A DNA stretch of 61,760 nucleotides from Candidatus Zixiibacteriota bacterium (GTDB lineage Bacteria > Zixibacteria > MSB-5A5 > GN15 > JAAZOE01), in NCBI GenBank assembly GCA_030668485.1, contig DAOUTW010000025.1, forward strand, positions 1 to 61,760, written 5' to 3'. Under the pieces are notes generated by a model. It was not told the origin of the DNA. It ran no database searches and saw only the letters and a program-made list of their open reading frames with translations. Positions 8,346 to 16,550 of the stretch are shown piece by piece (position 1 is the stretch's first letter; each line of letters begins with the position of its first letter). Made by a program: the position numbers and the translations under genes.

Positions 8346-9746
8346 GTGGATACGGCGATTTATCAAAAAAAGTACCGTTTTTTGCTCGTCAGCGCCCTGT
8401 CGGCCTTTATCGGAACCCTCGATGCCTCTATTGTCAATGTCAGCCTGCCGACCCTTTCCCGCACCTTTTCCGTACCGATCGATATTGTCGCCTGGGTGGT
8501 GCTGGCCTATGCCCTGGCGGTATCCGCGACACTGCTGCTGGTAGGAAGGCTGGCGACCAAAAAGGGATACCGTTTCGTCTATATGACCGGCCTGATCCTG
8601 TTCACCTGTGGATCGCTGCTCTGCGCCCTTTCCGATTCCATCTGGCATTTAATCGGTTCCAGGATTGTCCAGGGAGTCGGAGCCTCATTTATGATGGCCT
8701 CGGGACCGGCTCTGGTAACCAGGGCTTTTCCTGCCAATGAACGGGGCAAGGCGATCGGGCTTATGGGTACTGTCGTCGGCGTCGGTTTGATGACCGGGCC
8801 GCCGCTGGGAGGATTTATTGTCACCACCATCGGTTGGCACTGGATTTTTCTGATTAATATCCCGGTAGGCATATTTGGGATAATTTATGTCAGCCGGTTG
8901 CTGAAAATAATCCCACCGGATCATCCCGAAACAAAAATCAACTACATCAACTGGATATTACAGGCGCTCGGCGTCATCTGCCTGCTGCTTTTTCTAAATC
9001 GCATTAACAGCCCTGACTGGCCGCAGCAAACCCTTTATTTTATCCTGGCCGCCTCATTAATATGCCTGGTTGCCTTTTTATGGCGAGAGACTCACGCCGA
9101 GCACCCTTTGGTTGGCTTTTCGATTTTCCGATACCGGCAATTTAGCATCGCCATTTCAGCCATGTTTTTTTATTTTACCTGCATCGCCTCGTGGCTGGTA
9201 TTGATTCCCTTTTATCTTGAGAATATCGTCGATCTCCTGCCGAGTCAGGTCGGGCTGGTATTAATGACGATTCCGATCTGCACCGCTCTGGTGGCGCCGA
9301 TGTCGGGCCGTATTTCCGACGCTATCGGTTATCGTTTCCTGACCACCCTGGGATTGTTTACCGTTTTTGCCGGAACCCTCTGGATCAGTACCCTCGATCA
9401 AAATGCTACCCGAATCGACGTGGTTATGCGCCTGATTGTCGTCGGGGTGGGAGCCGGCATGTTCCAGGCGCCGAATTCATCGGCGATGATGTCCGGGGTG
9501 CCACGAAATGTACTGGGAATCGCCTCGGGGCTATTGGCCATCAGCCGTAATCTGGCGATAACCGGGGGAGTGGCCGTTTCGACGGCGATATTCGCCTATC
9601 GCAGAGGCATCTATGCTCAGTCGATGCCGGTCGAGGACGCCTTTGTCGAGTCCTTTTCATGGGTGGCGATTGCCTTCGCTTTCCTGGTTTTCCTCGGAGC
9701 GATTATCTCCTCATTCCGCAAGAACAGACCGCAAATATTGCCGTAA
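8346..9746 (+). CDS. MFS drug transporter, DHA2 (14-TM) type
   Basis: 466 residues of almost continuous transmembrane helices, matching the length of DHA2 proton-coupled drug exporters. The first loop has the MFS motif A form 'GRLATKKGYR', TM1 has the DHA2-like 'FIGTLDASIVNVSLPTL', and TM5 has motif C-like 'GPPLGGFI'. Exports hydrophobic compounds across the inner membrane; substrate unknown. I prefer the GTG at 8346, with AGGA about 11 bp upstream and ten or so residues before TM1, over a TTG at 8286 that adds 20 odd residues. It is divergent from the ECF sigma gene and followed by tRNA-Ala. Confidence 0.85.
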   Translation: MDTAIYQKKYRFLLVSALSAFIGTLDASIVNVSLPTLSRTFSVPIDIVAWVVLAYALAVSATLLLVGRLATKKGYRFVYMTGLILFTCGSLLCALSDSIWHLIGSRIVQGVGASFMMASGPALVTRAFPANERGKAIGLMGTVVGVGLMTGPPLGGFIVTTIGWHWIFLINIPVGIFGIIYVSRLLKIIPPDHPETKINYINWILQALGVICLLLFLNRINSPDWPQQTLYFILAASLICLVAFLWRETHAEHPLVGFSIFRYRQFSIAISAMFFYFTCIASWLVLIPFYLENIVDLLPSQVGLVLMTIPICTALVAPMSGRISDAIGYRFLTTLGLFTVFAGTLWISTLDQNATRIDVVMRLIVVGVGAGMFQAPNSSAMMSGVPRNVLGIASGLLAISRNLAITGGVAVSTAIFAYRRGIYAQSMPVEDAFVESFSWVAIAFAFLVFLGAIISSFRKNRPQILP

Positions 9747-9755
9747 ACTTATTGC

Positions 9756-9783
9756 TTGACAGAACCGAATAGAGGTGTATATT
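9756..9783 (+). promoter_or_regulatory. sigma70 promoter of tRNA-Ala
   Basis: TTGACA (9756-9761), 16-bp spacer, TATATT (9778-9783), 20 bp before the mature tRNA 5' end. The tRNA-Thr promoter at 47547 has the same design and spacer length. Confidence 0.75.
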
Positions 9784-9803
9784 GGAACGTCTAAAACGGT
9801 TGT

Positions 9804-9879
9804 GGGGCCGTAGTTCAGTTGGGAGAACGCATGACTGGCAGTCATGAGGTCAGGGGTTCGAACCCCCTCGGCTCCACCA
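9804..9879 (+). tRNA. tRNA-Ala (anticodon GGC)
   Basis: 76 nt including an encoded CCA. Acceptor GGGGCCG (9804-9810) pairs with CGGCTCC (9869-9875) with one G-U. The anticodon stem is CATGA/TCATG with loop CTGGCAG, giving GGC. The T-arm contains GGTTCGAACC. The last ten bases are repeated twice more at an 83-bp period downstream. Confidence 0.95.
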
Positions 9880-10069
9880 ATAACGAAGTTATTTTGAGGC
9901 TGTCGCCAATACGACCGTAAAGTCCACTTGAAGTTGAGTACGTCGATGCGTTGGCTCCACCAATAACGAAGTTATTTTGAGGCTGTCGCCAATACGACCG
10001 TAAAGTCCACTTGAAGTTGAGTACGTCGATGCGTTGACTCCACCAATAACGAAGTTATTTTGAAGCTGT
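9870..10069 (+). repeat. 83-bp tandem repeat that includes the tRNA-Ala 3' end
   Basis: Copy 1 (9870-9952) and copy 2 (9953-10035) are identical over 83 bp; a partial copy 3 runs from 10036 to about 10069 with two changes. Each copy begins with the tRNA tail GGCTCCACCA. A terminator-like hairpin (AATAAC-GAA-GTTATT) with a short T run follows, then the box GGCTGTCGC at 9898-9906, 9981-9989 and about 10064-10072 (variant AGCTGTCGC). The hairpin probably terminates the tRNA transcript. No tRNA body is repeated, only its tail. Confidence 0.9.
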
Positions 10070-10390
10070 CGCGAGCTTGAGTTGACTATCTACCCCGGTA
10101 ACCAGAATTGGGCCTCCTTATTATGGAAACTGAGTAGTACTGAGTTAGTTGAAACCCCTTCGGTTCAGACACCGTAGATAATATAAAAGACATATTTTAG
10201 AAGAACCCTGGTCTTATCTACCCTCCCTGGACTGGGGTTTTTCGTTTGCAAAAATATGTGCAGCGCAGATGTCAGCATCTGCGCCGGATAAAACTCCATG
10301 GCAGATGGGTTTATGTTCACATATTTACTGATGCTAAGGCCGGGGCAGACGGGGGCGTCTGCCGCCCACAAGTAAGATTAATTCCCGAAT
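10070..10390. repeat. non-coding gap with two strong hairpins
   Basis: No supportable gene. 10263-10284 is a 9-bp-stem palindrome (GCGCAGATG/CATCTGCGC). 10342-10371 is the GGCAGACG/CGTCTGCC hairpin followed by GCCCACAA that also occurs at 895-923. Both resemble REP-type extragenic palindromes. The open frame 10165-10371 is a reading of these repeats. Confidence 0.55.
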
Positions 10391-10750
10391 TTACCGATCT
10401 TTATTGGGGTTTTCCATTGAAGGAGTCTGCATCCAGAGAGTAATCATCTCTTTCAATTCCTTGGTCGGATTCTGAATCTGGAATCCTCCCTGGTGCTCGG
10501 ATGTTTTTCCATCCTTGCCGGACCACAGACAGATAGCATTGAACTTTATTTCGTTTTTGCCATATATTGATACCGGCAGATAAATTCTGAACTCATAAAC
10601 GGTATTGATCGTCATCGGCTGGCCGCCGGCCAGCATGATCCCCTCGGTGGAAATATCGACCAGGCGGCCGACCCGTTCACCTGATTTTATATCGAAAACT
10701 CCGATTTCAACACAGAGGCGGATTCTTTGAGTTTTCCTGCGTTCTTGCAT
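10391..10750 (-). CDS. PilZ domain protein
   Basis: 119 residues, a single PilZ domain, the usual cyclic-di-GMP receptor. The two binding signatures are present: RxxxR at Arg5-Arg9 (RKTQR) and (D/N)xSxxG at Asp32-Ser34-Gly37 (DISTEG). It has no other domain, so it probably works by binding a partner protein. The ATG at 10750 has AAGG about six bases upstream. It stands alone on the minus strand, so the partner cannot be deduced from context. The C-terminal tail (about 100-119) is polar and probably flexible. Confidence 0.85.
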   Translation of the reverse strand: MQERRKTQRIRLCVEIGVFDIKSGERVGRLVDISTEGIMLAGGQPMTINTVYEFRIYLPVSIYGKNEIKFNAICLWSGKDGKTSEHQGGFQIQNPTKELKEMITLWMQTPSMENPNKDR

Positions 10751-11002
10751 CTATGCCTTTCCCAGATGCTGATCTTAAAAAACCTGCCGGTCGTAAATGT
10801 CCATACTCAATATTCTACATTTCGGAGTTGCCTGAGATTACTTGACCGCTGGAGAGGGGAGAGTCATTATTGGGATAGTATAATAAAAACGCAGCGGACG
10901 ATCCATCGCCCGCCGCGCCGGTTTATGAGACTCCGACTCCGGACTCACTCTCAAATATTGCCTCAGGGGCAACACGTCACATCAGATAGAGGCCTAACAC
11001 GC

Positions 11003-11770
11003 TTAAGCTTTTCGGTGCCGTCGCACAGCCAGACTGAAAGCCAGCAAACCGGCTCCAAAGAGAAGAACCGAGGCCGGTTCCGGTACTACATGGGTGGTGA
11101 TGATCGTGGTATAGGCGCTATTGTCACCTCTTTGACCATAATCATCGTCGGGACCATAGCCGTCTGGAAGAGCCGTCGGATTGTTCCACAAATCGATATA
11201 TGAACCGTCACCCGAAGACATACTCCAATTCTGGATATCTCCGAACATATAAGGATTGATCGCAATTTCCCAGTAACCGGCCGTGGACATGAGGTTATTA
11301 AATACACCTCCGTCGGTATTCAATATATATGACCAGCCCGCATGGTAGTTGTAGGCATCGAGGGCGACGATCCCCGGTTCGCCGCGATTTTCAGGCGAGT
11401 CGTCGACGAAAGCGACCGAAGATGTCATGTTGCGAAATTGAAAATCCCAACCGACATGATTCCAGTAATTGTTGCCGCCGGCGTCAACATTGTGAAAGAA
11501 ACCGAATGACAAACCATCTGCGCCCTCATACAAATACATTTTGCTCTTGTACGCTTCCGGAGTTGGCCCGCTAATCGGGTGAGCCGAGGCCGAGTAGTAG
11601 CCGTAATTCGCCACGGCGGTTTTACCTCCACTGTAGGACGAAACTGTGCCGAGGTATGTGTCTTTGATGCCGTCAAAATTGGTGTCATGCCAGACATCGA
11701 AATACATCGCATTAACACCTGCCCCCAGCAGCAGGGTCAAGACCAGAACGCTGAGGGTGATCCATTTCAT
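11003..11770 (-). CDS. secreted PEP-CTERM sorting domain protein
   Basis: 255 residues: signal peptide (about 1-20), a tyrosine- and asparagine-rich extracellular region, then a textbook PEP-CTERM tail, VPEPASVLLFGAGLLAFSLAVRRHRKA split as PEP motif, transmembrane helix and basic end (about 228-255). Such tails are cleaved by an exosortase and are linked to exopolysaccharide or biofilm matrix. No exosortase is in this window. The region 60-210 (with YGPDDDYGQ and NTDGG-like turns) is not a domain I can name. Strong ribosome site AAGGAG before the ATG at 11770. Appears monocistronic. Confidence 0.85.
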   Translation of the reverse strand: MKWITLSVLVLTLLLGAGVNAMYFDVWHDTNFDGIKDTYLGTVSSYSGGKTAVANYGYYSASAHPISGPTPEAYKSKMYLYEGADGLSFGFFHNVDAGGNNYWNHVGWDFQFRNMTSSVAFVDDSPENRGEPGIVALDAYNYHAGWSYILNTDGGVFNNLMSTAGYWEIAINPYMFGDIQNWSMSSGDGSYIDLWNNPTALPDGYGPDDDYGQRGDNSAYTTIITTHVVPEPASVLLFGAGLLAFSLAVRRHRKA

Positions 11771-12221
11771 TTTTATTTCTCCTTGTTTTAGCCCAATGAT
11801 GCTATAATATTAAGCAAAATTACTGCCATTTCTACGATAATCGCATAAGCTGTCGTGCCACAATAAATTATATAAATCCTACGATCTTGATACAATAATG
11901 CGAAGATTGATCTGTTCGGAATGTGAACAGATTATATCTTTAGGTAAATAACGGATGAAAATATCTTGCTTTCGCACAACAGATTGCGATCCTGTGAATG
12001 GTGTCAGTATATTGAACAAATAACAGCGGAACAGTCAGAATAACGAATGGGGGAAATAGATACCCATGATACGGTGTTGCGCCCCTGCCCTTTATTGCAT
12101 TCTATTGCCCAGCGGCAACTTATCCAATGTGACCCGAACCCTGATCAAAAAATCTTCTGCCGCTTCAAGAAAGCCCCTTCATACAATTGACTATCTTCGG
12201 CGATTGTCATATCTTTATCCG
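11771..12221. other. AT-rich intergenic region between divergent genes
   Basis: About 450 bp with no credible gene or repeat family. It must carry the promoters of the PEP-CTERM gene (minus) and the exonuclease-WYL gene (plus). On the minus strand TGGCACG at 11854-11860 resembles half of a sigma54 site, but the -12 GC is at the wrong distance. The open reading frame of the exonuclease could start further left (12066), but that extension has no family-like sequence. Confidence 0.4.
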
Positions 12222-13055
12222 ATGATTGACAACAGTAGTGTTTTTATCGCTTTTGATACCGAAACGACCGGATTGTCGGCGGCCCAGGGGAAGATAGTCG
12301 AAATCGCCGCTTTGAAATTTGATATAACCGGCGCCGTTGTCGGAGAATTTTCCGAATTGGTCAACCCCGGTGAGAAAATACCGGAAGTGGCGATCGGTAT
12401 TCATCATATCACCGACGAAATGGTGGCCGACATGCCCGATATCTCGCAGGTCCTGCCACGTTTCATCGAATTTTTCTCAGGGGAAAACAATATCCTTCTG
12501 GCTCAGAATGCTCTATTCGATATCGGTTTCATCAATCACGAGGCGCAGACCGCCGAAATCAAACTCCCTCGCAATATTGTTCTCGATCAGATCGGGCTGA
12601 CCCGGAAAGCATTTCCCGATCTGCCGACCTATTCTCTGGAACGGACCTGTCGCCGTTTTAATCTGGTCGAAACCCAGTCGCATCGGGCTATGGCCGACTC
12701 CATCCTGGTCATGAAGCTGTTTCATCATTGTCTGAATCAGTTTGAAAACGAACAGGAACGGTTTGCCGTTCTGAATAGTCTGTATCATTTCAGTTTCGGG
12801 GGCCCGATGGTGGTCAAAACCGATGAGGCGATGATGGAAACTATCAACCATGCGCTGGAAACGGGAACGCCGTTGGAAATAGTCTATTCCGGGGGATCAT
12901 TGAAGGGGAAACCGCGGCAGATTATTCCGGCTCTTTTATATAATCGCGATGGACTTGCTTACCTGACAGCCAAATGCCTCAATTCCAATTCCAACAAACA
13001 ATTCCGCCTGGATCGTATCCAGGAATGCCGCCTGGTCAATGGTCAGAGTGGCTGA
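12222..13055 (+). CDS. DnaQ-type 3'-5' exonuclease fused to a WYL domain
   Basis: 277 residues. The N-terminal DEDDh exonuclease has ExoI FDTETTG (Asp12, Glu14), ExoII Asp100 in NALFDIGF, and ExoIII HRAMAD (His154, Asp159), so it should be active on single-stranded DNA or RNA. The C-terminal part (about 215-272) looks like a WYL domain: 'LEIVYSGG', 'PRQIIPALLYNRDGLAYLTAK' and the hallmark FRLDRI at 261-266. WYL domains bind nucleic-acid ligands in regulators and defence proteins. The ATG at 12222 gives a normal exonuclease N-terminus; there is no clear ribosome site. The 3' end overlaps the convergent VOC gene by 20 bp. Confidence 0.8.
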   Translation: MIDNSSVFIAFDTETTGLSAAQGKIVEIAALKFDITGAVVGEFSELVNPGEKIPEVAIGIHHITDEMVADMPDISQVLPRFIEFFSGENNILLAQNALFDIGFINHEAQTAEIKLPRNIVLDQIGLTRKAFPDLPTYSLERTCRRFNLVETQSHRAMADSILVMKLFHHCLNQFENEQERFAVLNSLYHFSFGGPMVVKTDEAMMETINHALETGTPLEIVYSGGSLKGKPRQIIPALLYNRDGLAYLTAKCLNSNSNKQFRLDRIQECRLVNGQSG

Positions 13056-13416
13056 TCTTATCTTCCGCTTTCATTTGCACCAGCCGCAGGCGGTTGCCGT
13101 CGGGATCGGAGAATATCGCCGTCATCCCGCCATTGGGTGTTTCATAAGGCGGCTCGATACAATGCACTTTTCTATCCCTGAAAAATTTGAAAGCAGCATA
13201 AATATCATAAACTGAAAATCCGATATCCGGTTCTCCCTGCCGCGGGCGTTCCGGATCATCGCTGCAAATGAGCTCGAGTTCTATCCCTCCGGCGTCGAAT
13301 CGCGCCTTTTCGCCTGTCTCATATATTTTCCGCAAACCGATTATCTTCCCATAAAACTTCACCGACCGGCCCAGATTGGTAACCGTCAGTGTAATGTCGC
13401 ATATTTTCTGGATCAT
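13036..13416 (-). CDS. glyoxalase/VOC family protein
   Basis: 126 residues, a single vicinal-oxygen-chelate domain with the paired beta-alpha-beta-beta-beta layout (N-half 'ITLTVTNLGRSVKFYGKIIGL', C-half 'FSDPDGNRLRLVQ'). Members include glyoxalase I, dioxygenases and antibiotic-binding proteins; the substrate cannot be told from sequence. Candidate metal Glu residues are in 'ELELIC' and near the C-terminus. The ATG at 13416 has AAAGGGTGG at seven bases and is better than the upstream in-frame TTG at 13434. It overlaps the 3' end of the convergent exonuclease-WYL gene. Confidence 0.8.
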   Translation of the reverse strand: MIQKICDITLTVTNLGRSVKFYGKIIGLRKIYETGEKARFDAGGIELELICSDDPERPRQGEPDIGFSVYDIYAAFKFFRDRKVHCIEPPYETPNGGMTAIFSDPDGNRLRLVQMKAEDKISHSDH

Positions 13417-13663
13417 GAAAAGCCACCCTTTCAAATTATCCTGATGTATGGCCCAGCGTTGATATAAGTATCTTGAAGACGCCTCTTACGCCCTTTTCCT
13501 GTTCGTTCCTATTTAGGTAATGCCGACACAGATGACAATTACATATATATACGACTCATAAAATTAATGCTATATTAAAATAAGAAAATATTGATACCGT
13601 GACAAAAATTGTGATCTATCGATTTACGAATTGAGTTTGCATGCCGTGACAGAGTAGAAATAA

Positions 13664-14254
13664 TCAATCCGCGCTCCGGATCATCTCAAGATAAAAAATC
13701 TGATCTCGCTCCCATTGGTCATTAATCCGGAAGCCGGCTTCTTCGGCAAGCCCGGCATAATAGGCGAGGTTCTGCCTGCGATCCTTCCATGGCACTCCGT
13801 AAGCGGTAGTGATTGTCTCTGATGGTAATGATATCTCAATCGGCATTACAAATATCTCTTTGCCGGGGTCCGATCGGTCGGGGATGGTTACTTCCCAAAG
13901 TAGAAGCCTGCCGCTTGGTTTCAAAACCCGGAAACATTCCCGCATCACGTCGGTACGTTTTTCGGAGGAGATATACATAAATGAGAAAAAAGCCGTTATG
14001 AGGGCGAATGACTGGTCGACAAAATGCAGGTCGGCGGCATCCATGACCGTTTTCAACGGCCCCGCAGGGGCTTCTACCAGTTCATCCCGGTTATTATCGA
14101 TGGCAATTACCCGATTACCTCCGATCCGGCCGATAACCCCTTCGCCGCCACCGCCGATATCGAGTAGACAACCGGAACCTTCGAGAGCGGCAAGGTCGAT
14201 TTTCTGCCGTTCAATTATATAGTATTTTTCATCGGGTAATTTGGAATGCCCCAT
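13664..14254 (-). CDS. class I SAM-dependent methyltransferase
   Basis: 196 residues with the Rossmann-type motif I LLDIGGGGEG (about 30-39), an acidic strand end 'VIAIDNN' (binds the SAM ribose), and post-motif 'FRVLKPSGRLLLWEVTIP' typical of UbiE/type 11 methyltransferases. The substrate is unknown. The C-terminal 'YYAGLAEEAGFRI' is also common in this group. It is 15 bp after a lipoprotein gene on the same strand, so the two are likely co-transcribed. The ATG at 14254 lacks a strong ribosome site, consistent with coupling. Confidence 0.85.
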   Translation of the reverse strand: MGHSKLPDEKYYIIERQKIDLAALEGSGCLLDIGGGGEGVIGRIGGNRVIAIDNNRDELVEAPAGPLKTVMDAADLHFVDQSFALITAFFSFMYISSEKRTDVMRECFRVLKPSGRLLLWEVTIPDRSDPGKEIFVMPIEISLPSETITTAYGVPWKDRRQNLAYYAGLAEEAGFRINDQWERDQIFYLEMIRSAD

Positions 14255-14269
14255 CAGTGCCGATTCCGT

Positions 14270-14899
14270 CTAATGTAACACATAGCCGGTCAATTCCTCA
14301 TGGACGTAAAGGGTAGTATCGTCCTCTTCGCCAATAGTATAGCTTTTGGTCAGGACCCTGCCGATTCCGGGTGCGAAATATATTTGTCTCGACCATGTCA
14401 CGCCCGCCGAACCGGTAACCGTTTTAAAACCATAGCACAGGAACTGACCCGCCATGACATCAATCGGCTTGGCAATATCGGTGACGATGACAGTACTGGA
14501 ACCCTCATTGGCCGGATTGATATATGCATCACCCACCGACGCGGGATACCGGTATACAACCGGACCGTATGTACCCAGGAAATAATAGTAATTTATATTC
14601 AAACCGTCGTTGCCATTGATATACTCGCCATCATTGGCCGTATACCAGGTGTCTTCGCCGATGATTGTGTCTTGCTCAATCTGAAAAGTGGTGTTGGTGA
14701 TATCATGACTGCCGCCTCCGACATAAGAAATCGTTATTTTTCGATATGACCAGTTGTTATCGACCGCCAACGGCATCAGGACTGCCGGCTCGGACACCAC
14801 CGGATTACTCTCATCATCCTCGCCACATCCGCCCAGGACCATTGTCATAACAAGGATAGCCAACATAGCCGACAAAATCCGCCGGGGGTTCGATTTCAT
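14270..14899 (-). CDS. hypothetical lipoprotein
   Basis: 209 residues from the ATG at 14899, which is preceded by a perfect AGGAGG. Lipobox LGGC gives Cys about residue 22, followed by an acidic GEDDES linker. The mature part is beta-rich, with aromatic and glycine turns; 'PLAVDNNWSYRKITI' resembles the start of many hypothetical outer-membrane lipoproteins of the FCB group. No catalytic motif. It lies directly upstream of the methyltransferase gene. Confidence 0.75.
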   Translation of the reverse strand: MKSNPRRILSAMLAILVMTMVLGGCGEDDESNPVVSEPAVLMPLAVDNNWSYRKITISYVGGGSHDITNTTFQIEQDTIIGEDTWYTANDGEYINGNDGLNINYYYFLGTYGPVVYRYPASVGDAYINPANEGSSTVIVTDIAKPIDVMAGQFLCYGFKTVTGSAGVTWSRQIYFAPGIGRVLTKSYTIGEEDDTTLYVHEELTGYVLH

Positions 14900-15042
14900 A
14901 TCTCCTCCTGATAAAGCCGCTTCGAACGTCACGATACAATATATCAAATATAAGACGCCGGTGGGGAGAAATTTATCCAACAGGCGCAAGATAGAATTTC
15001 TAATGATTAATTACTTCAGGGTCTCAATCGGCCTTCTGGCCC

Positions 15043-15399
15043 TCAGGTCGTAAAAACTTTTTGAATATCTTCGTTAAACAGCACCCACAGGGAATAGACC
15101 CCGATTGCGGTGCCGACCGGGAAAGCGGGGAGAGCCATAAAACTCATGACAATCACCAGCGTTTTCGCCCAGGGTTGGCCGTTTTTCAGGGCAATTCCGC
15201 CAATAATATGCGGCAGCCCGAAAATGACAAACATCGACAGCAGGAAAATGCTTAGAAGCCCCGTCGCTAATATAGCCGGGCGTTCATACGTGGCAAGTCC
15301 TGCTCCGGTCATCAGCAGAAATAAGAAAACGCCGACAGTCAGCAGGATAGCGCCATGAGCGATATGTAACCAGGCGACGATTGGTAAATGTTTTTCCAT
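15043..15399 (-). CDS. hypothetical four-helix membrane protein
   Basis: 118 residues with four predicted membrane helices (about 8-30, 40-65, 75-95 and 95-112). The sequence 'GIALKNGQPWAKTLVIVMS' and the ending 'GVYSLWVLFNEDIQKVF' are shared with many small inner-membrane proteins of unknown role. GGAGGAGG lies eight bases before the ATG, so translation is likely strong. The gene is isolated, with a repeat-filled gap upstream. Confidence 0.7.
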   Translation of the reverse strand: MEKHLPIVAWLHIAHGAILLTVGVFLFLLMTGAGLATYERPAILATGLLSIFLLSMFVIFGLPHIIGGIALKNGQPWAKTLVIVMSFMALPAFPVGTAIGVYSLWVLFNEDIQKVFTT

Positions 15400-15780
15400 C
15401 AGATCCTCCTCCGTATCATAGTCACTACTACGAGGAAATCACAGAGGTCGTTTCAAAAATCTTATTGATGGTTGTTCCGCCGGGTCTTGTTCGCCTCTGG
15501 CGGATGTGACCCGGCGGCATCGACTGTCAGGTCACACTCCGCTTGAGCGGAGCAAGACCTGACAGAACATGGATTTATATGGATACTAATTGTCTGGGTG
15601 CCTCACCGCTTGCGGTGAGAATTTGATGCAGCCAATTCAATCTTGACTACAGGGTGCCACCCTCAAACTTACTTGGGGGGGAATAGCAGAATGATTTTCA
15701 GTGTTCTGCAGGGTCCTTTCCGTAAGGATTCGCCAAAGGCGAATGACCCTGCAGTGTTTGGATATACGCCTGCCTAATAC
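15400..15780. repeat. intergenic cluster of nested palindromes
   Basis: No gene. Two nested (two-level) palindromes are plain: near 15522-15565 an outer stem CTGTCAGGTC/GACCTGACAG encloses an inner stem CTCCGCTTGAGCGGAG; near 15706-15760 an outer stem CTGCAGGGTC/GACCCTGCAG encloses ATTCGCC/GGCGAAT. A third hairpin, CTCACCGCTTGCGGTGAG, lies near 15603. All three have the same outer-plus-inner plan, a REP/BIME-like family. No RAYT transposase gene is present in this window. Confidence 0.65.
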
Positions 15781-16101
15781 CTACTCGTCCTCAACCACAA
15801 CCGCCGTGCCGTAGCACAACAATTCCGCCGCGCCCTGCATCATCGACGAAGTTGAAAAGCGAATCGTTACCACTGCGTTGGCGCCCAATGCCTCGGCTTC
15901 CGCAACCATCCGATCGACCGATTGCTCCCGCGATTCGGCAATCATCTTGGTATATTCGGTAATCTCGCCGCCGATCATACCTCTGAAGGCAGCGAGAATA
16001 TCTCGCCCCATATGACGGGCCCGGATAGTATTGCCCCTGACCAATCCCAGGACCTTGATAACCCGTTTACCAGATATCTCGTCTGAAGTTACCAGAATCA
16101 T
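15781..16101 (-). CDS. ybjQ: YbjQ family protein (UPF0145)
   Basis: 106 residues, the normal length for the UPF0145/YbjQ family, which forms a pentameric barrel and is annotated as a putative heavy-metal-binding protein. The diagnostic C-terminal segment 'AEALGANAVVTIRFSTSSM' is present, as is the N-terminal 'ILVTSDEISGKRVIKVLGLVRG'. Biological role is not established. Its ATG overlaps the stop of the anti-sigma gene (ATGA), so it is the last gene of the second ECF sigma operon. Confidence 0.85.
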   Translation of the reverse strand: MILVTSDEISGKRVIKVLGLVRGNTIRARHMGRDILAAFRGMIGGEITEYTKMIAESREQSVDRMVAEAEALGANAVVTIRFSTSSMMQGAAELLCYGTAVVVEDE

Positions 16102-16544
16102 CTTTGTACCTCCCGATATCTATCACGATTATAGGCGAAGATACGTTCCCGGAGCACCGAAACCAACAAAAATGATCCGCCAATGATCAGGCCGCCCACT
16201 CCGGCCTTGGGAATCAGTGCGACGGCGGGATCGAGAAAGAAATCTTTCACCAGATAAAAACCGCCCACAGCCGCCATGATGATGGCTCCGATGGACAAGA
16301 AAATCCAACCCAGACCGCGTTCGATGCGGCGGTAGATTCCCTGCCAGTAACTCTCCCAGACTTCCAGTGGTAAATCATTGTATTTCACTTTTCCGGCGAC
16401 CTCCTTGACCTTATTCAGTCGGGCCAGCTCTTCTCGGCAGTCGGCGCATTCGGCCAGATGAGTCTGGACCGTCTCCAACTGCTGTGCATCCAGTTCCCCA
16501 TCCTGGTACCCGGCTAAAAGCTCTTTGATTTTGTCACACTTCAT
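16098..16544 (-). CDS. zinc-finger anti-sigma factor
   Basis: 148 residues with zf-HC2 ligands His29, Cys33 and Cys36 (HLAECADC). Unlike the anti-sigma at 7043, it has two predicted membrane helices (about 78-100 and 112-132) and a short basic cytoplasmic end, so almost nothing is periplasmic. It probably holds the ECF sigma encoded six bp upstream. It is translationally coupled to ybjQ. Confidence 0.85.
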   Translation of the reverse strand: MKCDKIKELLAGYQDGELDAQQLETVQTHLAECADCREELARLNKVKEVAGKVKYNDLPLEVWESYWQGIYRRIERGLGWIFLSIGAIIMAAVGGFYLVKDFFLDPAVALIPKAGVGGLIIGGSFLLVSVLRERIFAYNRDRYREVQR

Positions 16545-16550
16545 AACCAG

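Noticed and set aside
11851-11860. Possible sigma54 -24 element TGGCACG upstream of the PEP-CTERM gene (PEP-CTERM genes are often sigma54-driven)
   Set aside because: The GC of the -12 element is 13 bp after GG rather than 10, so the pair does not fit.
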